A DNA stretch of 64,000 nucleotides from Ectobacillus funiculus (GTDB lineage Bacteria > Bacillota > Bacilli > Bacillales > Bacillaceae_G). The stretch spans positions 41,669-105,668 of the forward strand of contig NZ_SCFM01000024.1 in assembly GCF_004138295.1 (NCBI RefSeq). Direction: 5' to 3'. A program made the position numbers and the translations under genes. This document shows positions 25,281 to 34,359 of this stretch, one piece after another. The notes beneath the pieces were generated by a model. That model saw nothing but the letters and a program-made list of their open reading frames with translations. It was not told the origin of the DNA and ran no database searches. Each line of letters opens with the position of its first letter. The first letter of the stretch is position 1.

Positions 25281-25505
25281 TTAACTAGTGCTATTTTTAT
25301 TATTGTATAGGGTAGGATCATTTATATCTACTGGGACATTTTTTTCATCAGTGCAATCATCATCTGTATTTTCTTTGAACTGAAGCATCTGTTTGGATTC
25401 AGGTTTATTTACTGCAGGATCAAAAACAGCAAAAGCCAGCCCTAATGCAGTGCCAAAGGACACGAACCCCTTTTTTGACCGTTTCCAGCTAAAAAATTTT
25501 TTCAT
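25281..25505 (-). CDS. Small exported or membrane-anchored peptide (74 aa)
   Basis: Unrecognised. ATG 25505 follows AAAGGAG by 11 bases. Residues 1-12 are basic (MKKFFSWKRSKK) and 13-30 hydrophobic (GFVSFGTALGLAFAVFDPAV), like an uncleaved signal anchor. The rest is acidic with a single Cys. Confidence 0.5.
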   Translation of the reverse strand: MKKFFSWKRSKKGFVSFGTALGLAFAVFDPAVNKPESKQMLQFKENTDDDCTDEKNVPVDINDPTLYNNKNSTS

Positions 25506-25661
25506 AGTGTTTAATAGCTCCTTTACCCTTCTAGTACACCACTGAATAAATCAAATTATACAATAAATCTTAGTACAAACAAAGTAATGACTCCCGATAA
25601 TAAGATCTTATGTAAACTTCACATGTATAAGGCATTGATTAACATATCCACTTTTAATGTG

Positions 25662-26189
25662 TTATTTATGTAGGATAAAGGTATGATAAAGTGTTATAAG
25701 TAAAAATATATGAAATGACTCATCATATAACTCTATGGTATGTCTTCGTGGTGGTAGTAATTTATCAAACGTAATCTCAGCTATCTTTTTACGCTCACTT
25801 AAAACATGAGTTGTATGATTTAGCATATTTCGTTTGATTAGATAAGTAACATCATCCATAACAAAAGAAAAATCGTGAGCTAAATTAATTTTAGCTATGT
25901 CTTTCAGTAATAAAGAAGATGCTCCTTTATCAGTTTGATATGATACATTCCATTTGCTACGATTTGTTAGGAGTATGGATTTAGCTTCAGCTTGTTTATT
26001 TCCTTCTACATCAGTAGTGGTGACATGAAGAAACCAGTTATGAAACATAAGATCTACCATATACTCTAATTTATTCGTAAAAACACGTTGGATATAGCCT
26101 ATTTTTTTATTATCTTGATTAAAAATTTCTAACTGTTTAGTAGAATTTTTAATTAATAAAGAGTCTGTATAGTAAAAGGTTTTTGTCAT
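25662..26189 (-). CDS. Tubby C-terminal-like (LURP-type) protein
   Basis: 175 residues from ATG 26189; GTG two codons earlier is equally close to the ribosome site. The pattern of short beta strands (KQLEIFNQDNKKIGYIQRVF, later YLIKRNML) resembles the tubby-like/LURP-one fold common in Bacillus hypothetical proteins. No signal or catalytic motif. Family assignment is by pattern and uncertain. Confidence 0.5.
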   Translation of the reverse strand: MTKTFYYTDSLLIKNSTKQLEIFNQDNKKIGYIQRVFTNKLEYMVDLMFHNWFLHVTTTDVEGNKQAEAKSILLTNRSKWNVSYQTDKGASSLLLKDIAKINLAHDFSFVMDDVTYLIKRNMLNHTTHVLSERKKIAEITFDKLLPPRRHTIELYDESFHIFLLITLYHTFILHK

Positions 26190-26363
26190 ATCCACTTTAT
26201 TCCTTAAATTGAAATTATTAATTGATTATATAGTATCACAATTTATATAAATATATTTGAACTATTACTTCCTCTTTCGCAGATTATGCGAACATGAGGG
26301 CCCCTCCAAATGGAATTAACAAAATGGAGAGAGTAAAAAATTTCTTTACCCTCTTATCTTAAT

Positions 26364-26582
26364 AAGGTAACAGGAATCCGTTGTGCGCTTGTACATGATA
26401 CATTTAGTGCTAAGGCAACGAGAGAACATAATAATACAAATATATTAGCGATGGGAGAGCGTGTCATTGGTTCGGGGCTCGCTCGTGATATCGCAAAAAT
26501 ATGGTTAACAACACCTTTTGAAGGCGGCAGGCACGAAAATCGTGTTAATAAAATAACAGTATATGAAGCGACCAATGAGTGA
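26364..26582 (+). pseudogene. RpiB (ribose-5-phosphate isomerase B) C-terminal relic
   Basis: A 72-codon open stretch reads KVTGIRCALVHDTFSAKATR and then EHNNTNILAMGERVIGSGLA, ending VYEATNE. This is the second half of RpiB, including the His of CALVHD and the EHNxxN motif. The first half, with the catalytic Cys, is gone. A terminator hairpin follows. It belongs to a sugar-phosphate gene once present here. Confidence 0.8.
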
Positions 26583-26589
26583 AATCATA

Positions 26590-26626
26590 ATTTCTGTCAT
26601 GCGGGGGAGCTAGACAGAAGTTTTTG
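26590..26626 (+). terminator. Terminator after the rpiB relic
   Basis: TTCTGTC / GACAGAA arms followed by T5. Confidence 0.7.
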
Positions 26627-26739
26627 AAAGCGTTAACTAGTTAATGGGTGAAAAGTAACGATAGCATCTATAAAGGTTTGTAGAATCTCAGTATCCTTTT
26701 TGCTTTATGATACCACTCCAATAGATTACACTATTAGAA

Positions 26740-27000
26740 AATTTATTGGGTTATATGAAAGGCATTTGAAATGGAGGGGAGAAAAAGAGGTGCATGTGAT
26801 ACTAGAAACGGTGTATCTGTGTCATGCAGTAGCTTTTGAAGGAAACACTATTGATTTTTATCTTAGTAAAAATAGAAATGCCAGATTAGCCAAGTGCCTT
26901 TCAAAAAGCCTTGGCTTCTTCGCATGTATCTTCTTCTCGTGCAACCACAGTTGCTGTAGTTGCAACGCCCCATAAAAGAGGAATCTCGATCGTGATGGAA
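26740..27000 (+). pseudogene. IS6-family transposase relic
   Basis: YLCHAVAFEGNTIDFYLSKN recalls the IS6/IS26 transposase core (YLYRAVDSEGNTIDFYLSK). The flanking parts are scrambled and frameshifted. Only about 90 codons remain and no terminal repeats are visible. Confidence 0.65.
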
Positions 27001-27060
27001 TTTCAGTTCTTTACTTTGCATGTAAATGTGCCATTATCCCCCGATTAACTTGTAGATTCT

Positions 27061-27197
27061 TACACTTTAAGAAAGTATAAATTTCTGGCTGGAAGGCAAT
27101 TCGACGTAGTGAGAAATTTTAGGAATAAGTATACGAGCAACTACGCCTCTGTCTTCACCCAAGGGCGGGGCTTGCCAGTCGACGAGTTTTCTTTATT
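27061..27197 (+). repeat. Dispersed intergenic repeat, copy B
   Basis: CACTTTAAGAAAGTATAAAT, the ATTCGACGTAG loop, AGAAATTTTAGG and the right-hand GGGCTTGCCAGTCGACGAG hairpin followed by TTTTCTTTAT. The outer stem is weaker than in the other copies. Confidence 0.8.
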
Positions 27198-27202
27198 ATA
27201 TT

Positions 27203-27260
27203 TTGAAAGGATTTGTGCATTACTCTTATATAAAACCAAATGTAAGCGTTTTATAATTTG
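27203..27260 (+). promoter_or_regulatory. Shared activator-type promoter A with cre
   Basis: TTGAAAGGATTTGTGCATTA, CTTATAT, then cre TGTAAGCGTTTTAT with TATAAT at 27252. The same block, at exactly the same spacing (49 bases from TTGAAAG to TATAAT), precedes the binding-protein gene and the 39007 operon. No -35 consensus, so an activator is expected. Confidence 0.8.
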
Positions 27261-27385
27261 ATTAAACATACAATCATACATTACTGAAAGGGCTGTAATG
27301 AAGATTTCTTTCAGGCATCAGGATGGGACACAGCGACTTGAAATCTAGCTTCGGCTCATAATTGAAATGAGAGGGGAACTGTGAA

Positions 27386-28453
27386 ATGAATTGTGAATTC
27401 AGATTTGCCATTATCGGCTGTGGAGTCATCAGTCAAACTCATCAAGAGCAAATTGCTGCGATTGATGGTGCTTCCTTAGTAGCTGTTTCAGATATCAATG
27501 AAGAAAAAGCAAGAAGAATGGCAGAAAAGACCGGAGCAGACTGGTACGTGGATTATCGTGAAATGCTGAAACGGGAGGATATCGATATTGTCAATATCTT
27601 GACACCTAGTGGCATGCATGCTGAAATGGCCATTGAAGCAGCAAGGGCTGGAAAGCATGTGATCGTGGAAAAGCCGATGGATATCACTTTGGAAAAGGCA
27701 AAAATGATGATACAAGAATGTAGGCAAGCGGGTGTTAAGCTTGCTATTATCTCACAGCATCGTTTTGATCCGTCAACTGCAAGAGTGAAAGCTGATGTGG
27801 AGGCTGGAAAGTTCGGCGATATGGTATTAGGCCAGGCAGCTGTGAATTGGTACAGAACGCAGGGCTATTATGACAGCGGAGATTGGCGCGGTACTTGGTC
27901 TTTAGATGGCGGCGGCGCCCTTATGAATCAATCCATCCATACAATTGATCTGCTTCAGTATTTAATGGGACCAGTGGACAGCATCCAAGCTTATACCGCA
28001 ACATTGGCTCATGAACGAATTGAGGTAGAGGATGTGGCTGTGGCATCCATCCGCTTCAAAAATGGTGCGTTGGGTACAATTACAGGCACAACTAGTGCTT
28101 ATCCAGGTTTATCTGCACGACTGGAGGTTTTTGGTACGCATGGCACAGCAGTAATTGATAATGATCAGTTAACGCATCATTATTTACGTGCTGCTGATGA
28201 GCAGGGAGCGATGTACGGAGGTGGAGAAGCTGTCAATTTGGCTGCACAGGAGTCAGCAGCTGATGGAAGTGGGGCAGCAGATCCTGCAGCTATTAACGGC
28301 TATGCACATCGGCTGCAGATCCTTGATATGATGGCTGCCATCCGTGAAGATCGGGAACCATTGGTTAACGGGGAGGAAGGTTTAAAGCCATTAGAAATTA
28401 TTCTTGCTATCTATAAATCTGCACAAACTAGAGAGACGATCACTATAGGATAG
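27386..28453 (+). CDS. Gfo/Idh/MocA-family NAD(P)-dependent oxidoreductase 1
   Basis: 355 residues. The N-terminal Rossmann fold has AIIGCGVISQTHQEQ, and the catalytic-region motif VEKPMD is at about residue 95. The C-terminal alpha/beta domain has GGGALMNQSIHTIDLLQYL. It likely oxidises or reduces a sugar, inositol or sugar acid. It is closely related to the next gene. First gene of an operon of three oxidoreductases, driven by the shared promoter at 27203. ATG 27386 follows GAGAGGGGAA. Confidence 0.9.
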   Translation: MNCEFRFAIIGCGVISQTHQEQIAAIDGASLVAVSDINEEKARRMAEKTGADWYVDYREMLKREDIDIVNILTPSGMHAEMAIEAARAGKHVIVEKPMDITLEKAKMMIQECRQAGVKLAIISQHRFDPSTARVKADVEAGKFGDMVLGQAAVNWYRTQGYYDSGDWRGTWSLDGGGALMNQSIHTIDLLQYLMGPVDSIQAYTATLAHERIEVEDVAVASIRFKNGALGTITGTTSAYPGLSARLEVFGTHGTAVIDNDQLTHHYLRAADEQGAMYGGGEAVNLAAQESAADGSGAADPAAINGYAHRLQILDMMAAIREDREPLVNGEEGLKPLEIILAIYKSAQTRETITIG

Positions 28454-28468
28454 AAGGTGAAGATACCT

Positions 28469-29497
28469 ATGAAATCTTCTCCATTGAACTTTGGTGTAAT
28501 AGGGACAAGCGGTATAGCAAGTACACATCTAGAAGAACTGAACAAACTCGTAGCATTGGGAGAAGCAAAAATTGTAGCAGTTGCTGATCTAGATGAAAAG
28601 AAGGGAAAGCTTGCTGCTGAAGTTTATCAATGTGATTATTACCAAGATTATCGGGAGCTATTAAAACGCAGGGATATTGCTGTAATTAATATTTGCGTAC
28701 CTAGTGGTTTGCATAGTGAGGTAACCATTGAGGCGGCACGTTCGGGAAAGCATGTGATCGTGGAAAAGCCGATGGATATTTCTTTGGCAAAAGCGGAGAA
28801 GATGATTCGGGAATGTAATAAGGCGGGAGTGACCCTTTCAGTCGTTATGCAGAATCGGTTTGCGCCAGCTGTGCAACAAGTGAAAAGCGCCTTGGAACAA
28901 GGGAGGTTAGGGCAGCCATTGCTGATTAATGCCTCTGTAAATTGGTACCGCTCTCAATCGTATTATGATGTCTCCTCTTGGCGCGGCACATGGGCTATGG
29001 ATGGAGGTGGAGCGGTCCTAAATCAGGGGATTCATACCGTAGATCTTGTGCTCTATTTGATGGGTCAACACAAGGAAATGTCAGGTTTTATTGCCACTAG
29101 GGGTCATGAACGAATCGAGGTTGAAGACGTTGCTTCATGTACCATGAAGTTTGAAAATGGGGCGCTTGGTGTTTTTAGTAGTACTACCTGTGCATATCCC
29201 GGTTTTTATGTACGGATTGAGGTTTTTGGAAGCAACGGAAGTGTGGTGCTGGAAGACAACCAGATTATGCAATGGCATATTAGGGGTGAGGTAGGTTCTA
29301 CACAAGAGTCTCTCCAACCCTATCCACATTTGTCCTTGCATGGAATTCAATTTTTAGATGTGATTCAATCCATCAGAGAAGGACGAGCTCCTAGCATTTC
29401 GGGTGAAGAAGGAATACGATCGTTGCGGTTTATTGATGAGTTATATCATCTGAATCGTCATGTAAGTGATGTCGAAATCCATAGAGAGGGAAAGTGA
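28469..29497 (+). CDS. Gfo/Idh/MocA-family oxidoreductase 2
   Basis: 342 residues from ATG 28469, 9 bases after AGAAGGTG; an earlier GTG overlaps the ribosome site. The Rossmann GVIGTSGIASTH, VEKPMD and GGGAVLNQGIHTVDLVLYLM match the preceding paralog closely, so the pair arose by duplication. Substrate unknown. The last bases overlap the next start by four. Confidence 0.9.
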   Translation: MKSSPLNFGVIGTSGIASTHLEELNKLVALGEAKIVAVADLDEKKGKLAAEVYQCDYYQDYRELLKRRDIAVINICVPSGLHSEVTIEAARSGKHVIVEKPMDISLAKAEKMIRECNKAGVTLSVVMQNRFAPAVQQVKSALEQGRLGQPLLINASVNWYRSQSYYDVSSWRGTWAMDGGGAVLNQGIHTVDLVLYLMGQHKEMSGFIATRGHERIEVEDVASCTMKFENGALGVFSSTTCAYPGFYVRIEVFGSNGSVVLEDNQIMQWHIRGEVGSTQESLQPYPHLSLHGIQFLDVIQSIREGRAPSISGEEGIRSLRFIDELYHLNRHVSDVEIHREGK

Positions 29498-30603
29498 TTG
29501 ATATGCAAAAAAACAATGGAATGAATTATGCACCAAAAGGAAAAACAAATTCTGTCGTAGGAGAGGGAGAGTTTAGATTTGCTGCTATCAGTCTTGATCA
29601 TGGGCATATTTATGGGATGTGCAACGGTCTGATTGAGGCTGGAGCTACGCTCAAATGGGTGTATGATCCGGATCAGGAAAAAGTAGCTGCATTTTTAAAA
29701 ACATATCCGGGGGTAAAGGCCGCCCAATCGGCAGAGGAAATCCTGCAGGATCCTTCCGTGAGTCTTGTCGCAGGTGCCGCTATCCCTTCCAAACGTTGCG
29801 AGTTAGGCCTGAAGGTAATGGATTATGGAAAGCATTATTTTACTGATAAGTCACCATTTACTTCACTAGAGCAACTGGAGGCTGCTAGACAAAAAACAGC
29901 AGAGACAGGCTTGAAGTGGGCGGTATACTATAGTGAAAGACTGCATGTAGAAAGTGCGGTGTATGCAGGACAATTAATTGAACAAGGGGCGATTGGCCGT
30001 GTTGTTCAAGTGATTGGAACAGGGCCGCATCGTCTGAATGCGAAGAGCAGACCAGACTGGTTTTTTAAAAAGGAATATTACGGTGGTATTTTATGCGATA
30101 TCGGAAGCCATCAAATTGAACAATTCTTGTATTATACCGGTGCTAAAGATGCCAAGGTTGTACACAGTAAAGTGGGCACATACAAGCATAAGGAGTATCC
30201 TGAATTAGAGGATTTTGGCGATGCAAGCCTAATTGGAGATAACGGAGCCACTGGTTATTTCCGTGTGGATTGGCTGACTCCAGATGGACTGCGTACATGG
30301 GGAGATGGCAGAACGCTCATTTTAGGTACAGATGGGTATATAGAGCTTAGAAAGTATATAGATGTCGCAAGGGATACGTCAGGAGATCACCTATTCTTAG
30401 TCAATCATGAGGGAGAAAAGCATTTTTCCCTGCAGGGGCAGATTGGTTTTCCTTACTTCGGTCAACTGATTTTGGATTGTCTCCATGGAACTGAAAAGGC
30501 TATGACGCAAGAGCATACGTTTAAAGCAGCTGAATTATGTCTCATTGCCCAAAAAGAGGCGATTTGTGTAGAGGATGGACAACTAGTGGATCAATCTTTA
30601 TAA
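29494..30603 (+). CDS. Gfo/Idh/MocA-family oxidoreductase 3 (divergent)
   Basis: 369 residues. GTG 29494 overlaps the previous stop (GTGA); ATG 29503 is an alternative. It starts FAAISLDHGHIYGMCNGLIE. In place of the EKP motif it has TDKSPFT, with Lys at the expected place. The C-terminal half has GGILCDIGSHQIEQFLYYTG. It is a different subgroup from the other two. All three may act in one multi-step sugar conversion. A large hairpin at 30656 follows. Confidence 0.85.
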   Translation: MIDMQKNNGMNYAPKGKTNSVVGEGEFRFAAISLDHGHIYGMCNGLIEAGATLKWVYDPDQEKVAAFLKTYPGVKAAQSAEEILQDPSVSLVAGAAIPSKRCELGLKVMDYGKHYFTDKSPFTSLEQLEAARQKTAETGLKWAVYYSERLHVESAVYAGQLIEQGAIGRVVQVIGTGPHRLNAKSRPDWFFKKEYYGGILCDIGSHQIEQFLYYTGAKDAKVVHSKVGTYKHKEYPELEDFGDASLIGDNGATGYFRVDWLTPDGLRTWGDGRTLILGTDGYIELRKYIDVARDTSGDHLFLVNHEGEKHFSLQGQIGFPYFGQLILDCLHGTEKAMTQEHTFKAAELCLIAQKEAICVEDGQLVDQSL

Positions 30604-30655
30604 AATTTCTGAGACAAGACGATACATGATGCAAGCTTAGTAGAAAAACATATTC

Positions 30656-30712
30656 AGCCGCCCCAATTTTATAAAAGGCACCCTTACTTATAAGTTGGGG
30701 CGGCTGTCTCTT
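30656..30712 (+). terminator. Terminator between oxidoreductases and ABC permeases
   Basis: GCCGCCCCAA / TTGGGGCGGC arms with a long loop, then TGTCTCTTTT. It may attenuate rather than stop, because the permease genes have no obvious promoter of their own. Confidence 0.7.
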
Positions 30713-30747
30713 TTATACGAATAATCTACTTGGAGGTGGAATGTAGT

Positions 30748-31701
30748 ATGAATCAAGTTGAAACATCCTTAAATACAGGGGCACGCTCTCAAACACAAAA
30801 GAAAAAGATAAGGAAAAGATGGGAGTCTCCAATAGCCGGTTATCTGTTTATTTCTCCATGGTTAATAGGATTTTTGCTTTTGACACTCTGGCCAATGATT
30901 CAATCTGTATACTATTCCTTTACAGATTACTCCTTGTTAGAAGCCCCTCATTGGGTAGGAGCTGCTAACTATGAAAAAATTTTTAATGAGGACAAACTAT
31001 TTTTTAAATCATTAGGTGTAACGTTATGGTTTGTGGCCTTTTCAGTTCCGTTAAAATTAGCATTCGCCCTGCTTGTGGCTATGTTTCTCAATCAAAAAAT
31101 AAAAGGACTATCTATCTACCGGACAGCAATATACTTTCCTTCGTTAATAGGATCCAGTATAGCGGTGGCGATTCTATGGGGCAATATCTTTGGAGGAGAC
31201 GGATTAATTAATCATATTCTTAGCTTTATAGGTGTAACAGGTCCCAATTGGATTGGCAGTCCAAAGACAGCATTAGGAACGTTGGTTCTTTTGGTTATTT
31301 GGCAATTTGGTTCTTCTATGGTTATTTTTTTAGCTGGACTCAAGCAAATCTCAGCTGAATTATATGAAGCTGCATCTGTAGACGGTGCTTCTAAAGTCAG
31401 ACAGTTTTTCTCAATTACATTGCCAATGCTCTCTCCAGTAATTCTTTTTAATCTCGTGTTACAAGTGATCGGTTCCTTTCAGATGTTTACACAAGCCTTC
31501 GTCATTACGAAAGGGGGCCCGGTTAACTCGACCTACATGTTTGCCCTCTATCTTTACGAAAAGGCGTTTGCGAGAATGGAAATGGGATATGCTTCAGCAT
31601 TGGCATGGATTCTGTTAATCATTATTGGTATTGTAACCGCTATCATTTTTGCTTCATCTAGGTATTGGGTATTCTATGCGGAAGGGGGACGAAAAGGATG
31701 A
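30748..31701 (+). CDS. ABC sugar transporter permease, MalF/UgpA type
   Basis: 317 residues, six hydrophobic helices. ATG 30748 is 8 bases after GGAGGTGG; the frame opens earlier at 30730 with a TTG lacking a site. The EAA loop reads EAASVDGASKVRQFFSITLP, contacting the ATPase. It imports an oligosaccharide or uronate with the permease that overlaps its end and the binding protein at 36111. No ATPase gene is in the window, so a shared MsmX-type ATPase is likely. Confidence 0.93.
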   Translation: MNQVETSLNTGARSQTQKKKIRKRWESPIAGYLFISPWLIGFLLLTLWPMIQSVYYSFTDYSLLEAPHWVGAANYEKIFNEDKLFFKSLGVTLWFVAFSVPLKLAFALLVAMFLNQKIKGLSIYRTAIYFPSLIGSSIAVAILWGNIFGGDGLINHILSFIGVTGPNWIGSPKTALGTLVLLVIWQFGSSMVIFLAGLKQISAELYEAASVDGASKVRQFFSITLPMLSPVILFNLVLQVIGSFQMFTQAFVITKGGPVNSTYMFALYLYEKAFARMEMGYASALAWILLIIIGIVTAIIFASSRYWVFYAEGGRKG

Positions 31702-32546
31702 AGAGTTATCTGAAAACAAGACAGATAGGGAAACATATATCATTAGCCATTTTTAGTTTTGTGATGATGTATCCTATATTTTGGTGGATAGGAGCTGCGT
31801 TCAAATCAAATAAAGAGTTAAGCTCTGCTAGTCTATTTCCGGCACATCCGACATGGAGTAACTTTACCGATGGCTGGAATGCGATCTCTGGGTTTTCCTT
31901 TACTCATTTTTATATAAACACCTTTGAACTGATTTTAGGTGTTTTGTTTACAAGCATTATTTCTTCTAGTTTAGTCGCCTTTGGGTTTGCTCGGTTGGAT
32001 TTTCCGTTACGTAACTTCTGGTTTTCGATTGTTCTGGTTACGTTAATGCTGCCGAGTCAGGTTACTTTAATCCCACAATACGCAATGTTTAATGCGTTTG
32101 GTTGGGTAGACACATACTTGCCTTTTATCGTTCCTCACTCCTTAGCGGGGGGAATTGGCGGTTCATTCTTTATCTTCCTTCTTGTTCAGTTTATTCGAGG
32201 CATTCCGCAAGAATTGGATGAAGCTGCAAAAATCGATGGCTGTTCGTGGTTTGGCATTTATTATCGCGTCATCCTTCCTTTATTGAAGCCGCCGCTTGTA
32301 ACGGTAGCAATCTATTGCTTCTTATGGAATTGGGACGACTTTTTCGGACATCTCCTCTATATCAATTCCATTGACAAATATACAGTTGGATTGGCTTTGA
32401 AAATGTTTGTTGACGCGAATTCTTCTACTCCTTGGGGGCAAGTATTTGCGATGTCGCTTGTTTCCGTTATCCCTGCTGCTATCATCTTCTTTATCGCACA
32501 ACGCCATATTGTGGAAGGGGTTGCAACGAGCGGCGTAAAAGGATAA
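31698..32546 (+). CDS. ABC sugar transporter permease, MalG type
   Basis: 282 residues. The ATGA overlap at 31698 makes it coupled to the first permease; AAAAGG lies just before. Six helices; EAA loop DEAAKIDGCSWFGIYYRVIL. It is the second half of the importer. The C-terminus ends SGVKG, typical of the family. A GGCTGC hairpin terminator follows. Confidence 0.93.
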   Translation: MKSYLKTRQIGKHISLAIFSFVMMYPIFWWIGAAFKSNKELSSASLFPAHPTWSNFTDGWNAISGFSFTHFYINTFELILGVLFTSIISSSLVAFGFARLDFPLRNFWFSIVLVTLMLPSQVTLIPQYAMFNAFGWVDTYLPFIVPHSLAGGIGGSFFIFLLVQFIRGIPQELDEAAKIDGCSWFGIYYRVILPLLKPPLVTVAIYCFLWNWDDFFGHLLYINSIDKYTVGLALKMFVDANSSTPWGQVFAMSLVSVIPAAIIFFIAQRHIVEGVATSGVKG

Positions 32547-32562
32547 AATTTTCAATAACTGG

Positions 32563-32589
32563 AAGGCTGCGGCTTCGCAGCTTTCTTTT
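32563..32589 (+). terminator. Terminator after the permease pair
   Basis: AAGGCTGC / GCAGCTTT arms with GGCTTC loop and T-run. Perhaps partial, as the sensor kinase follows 26 bases later. Confidence 0.6.
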
Positions 32590-32614
32590 GTGTTTATAGG
32601 GAAAGGTGAAAAAG

Positions 32615-34345
32615 ATGATGCAAAACCCTTTTAAATATTATCGTATAGGCTCTCTATTTTTTGGAAGTTTTGCTGGTTTAATTATTATTTTATTCGGTAT
32701 CGTAATTTGGATCAGCTATCATTATTCTGTAAAGGAAATGGTAAATAAAACATCTTATTATCAAGAGAGTATATTAAATGGATTAAATAAACAAATGGCA
32801 ATCCAAGCTAGAGATATTGAAGAGATTTCATTAGCTGCTTCCCGAAATAACGGTATTCAAAAATATATTACAGGGATAGATGATGAATATACTCGTTTCC
32901 GCACAGCCATGGATATGACATCAGACTTATCCAATCTGGCCTATAGCATCCCCATTATCTATTCTGTTCAGATGTATCTAGATAATCCTCCGGCCTCTGA
33001 AATGCAAGGACCAATAACCTATAGTGATCTTCAAAACTTGCAAAATGAGAAATGGTATACATCTGTAATAGATTCCGATTTTTCATGGATTGGACAGCAT
33101 ACAATTACAACCTTTAGAGGGGATATTTCTGTGGTCAGCTTTGCGAGAAAGATTTATGATACGAATGGTGAATTCAAAGCCCTGCTCGTATTTAATATAA
33201 AAGCTGCAGATTTAGAAGCCCTTATTCAAGGTGAAGATCAAGCTAGCAATCGGATCCTCTTGGATTCAGGAGGAAGGCCCATTATTTCGACTGGTAATCT
33301 ATCAGTAAAGGAATATTCGCAACTGATCGAAAAAATCGGTCTACTGTCTGGGAAGGTAGATAACCAATGGTCTATGAAGTATACCGATTCCTTCATCGTG
33401 TGGTCAAAACCATTTAATTCAGATTGGCTGATACTGCAGATTACACCATGGAATGACCTTACGAAGGAAAGCCGAATGATGGCAACGATCCTTCTCTCTA
33501 TTGGAATAATCGCAATTGTAATCGCTCTCTTAATTACGCTATATCTATCAAAACAGTTTACAAAACCTATCCTTATTTTAACGAAGGGGATGAATGATTA
33601 TCCTGCAACATTTCGGGAGGAACAGCTGCCATCTGACTATCATAATGAATTCGGATTATTGTTTCAAGGATACCGTCGGCTGATGAATCGGATTGAGGAG
33701 TTGTATCGTTCTTTAGAAGAGCAGCATCGCCGCCAACGGAAAGCAGAGATTTTAGCCCTGCAAGCGATGATTAATCCCCATTTTCTATACAACACCTTAG
33801 ATCAAGTAAATTGGATGGCGATTGAGGCCGGTCAGGAACAGATAAGCCGTGTGTTGGAACTCATGGGAAAAATGTTTCGGATTGGGTTATCCAATGGTGA
33901 AAGTGTGATTCGGATTGAGGAGGAACTCACTCATTTGGAGTGCTATATGGAAATCCAACAAATCCGTTGGGGGGAAGGATTAACATTTACAACCGAGATA
34001 CCCCATCATATTAAGGAATATTATATCCCTAAATTAACGTTCCAGCCCTTTGTTGAAAATGCCCTTATGCATGGATTTCACGGAAGAAGTACCGGTTCGA
34101 TCAACATTGCGGCTTACGAGATCGAAGACGATCTGCTCTTTACCGTTTCAGATAATGGCGTAGGGATTCGAGCTGATGCGGAGATGAATAAGAAAAGAAA
34201 AACAGGCGGTTATGGAATGAGGAATGTGAGGGAGCGTATGGAATCATATTTTGGGCATCCGTATGGTATAGAGGTCGATAGTGAAGAAGGAAAGGGCACT
34301 ACTATATCCATTCGAATTCCAAAGCTGAGGGAAAAAAGTATCTAG
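32615..34345 (+). CDS. Sensor histidine kinase, YesM family
   Basis: 576 residues from ATG 32615 after GGGAAAGGTG. Two membrane helices (about 14-35 and 290-312) flank an extracellular sensor domain. A HAMP-like linker follows. The kinase box has INPHFLYNTLDQVNWMA with phospho-acceptor His389. The ATPase part has QPFVENALMHGF and GVGIRAD. It senses an extracellular sugar signal, perhaps with the binding protein, and phosphorylates the regulator encoded 14 bases downstream. Confidence 0.93.
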   Translation: MMQNPFKYYRIGSLFFGSFAGLIIILFGIVIWISYHYSVKEMVNKTSYYQESILNGLNKQMAIQARDIEEISLAASRNNGIQKYITGIDDEYTRFRTAMDMTSDLSNLAYSIPIIYSVQMYLDNPPASEMQGPITYSDLQNLQNEKWYTSVIDSDFSWIGQHTITTFRGDISVVSFARKIYDTNGEFKALLVFNIKAADLEALIQGEDQASNRILLDSGGRPIISTGNLSVKEYSQLIEKIGLLSGKVDNQWSMKYTDSFIVWSKPFNSDWLILQITPWNDLTKESRMMATILLSIGIIAIVIALLITLYLSKQFTKPILILTKGMNDYPATFREEQLPSDYHNEFGLLFQGYRRLMNRIEELYRSLEEQHRRQRKAEILALQAMINPHFLYNTLDQVNWMAIEAGQEQISRVLELMGKMFRIGLSNGESVIRIEEELTHLECYMEIQQIRWGEGLTFTTEIPHHIKEYYIPKLTFQPFVENALMHGFHGRSTGSINIAAYEIEDDLLFTVSDNGVGIRADAEMNKKRKTGGYGMRNVRERMESYFGHPYGIEVDSEEGKGTTISIRIPKLREKSI

Positions 34346-34359
34346 GAGGGGGAATAGTC

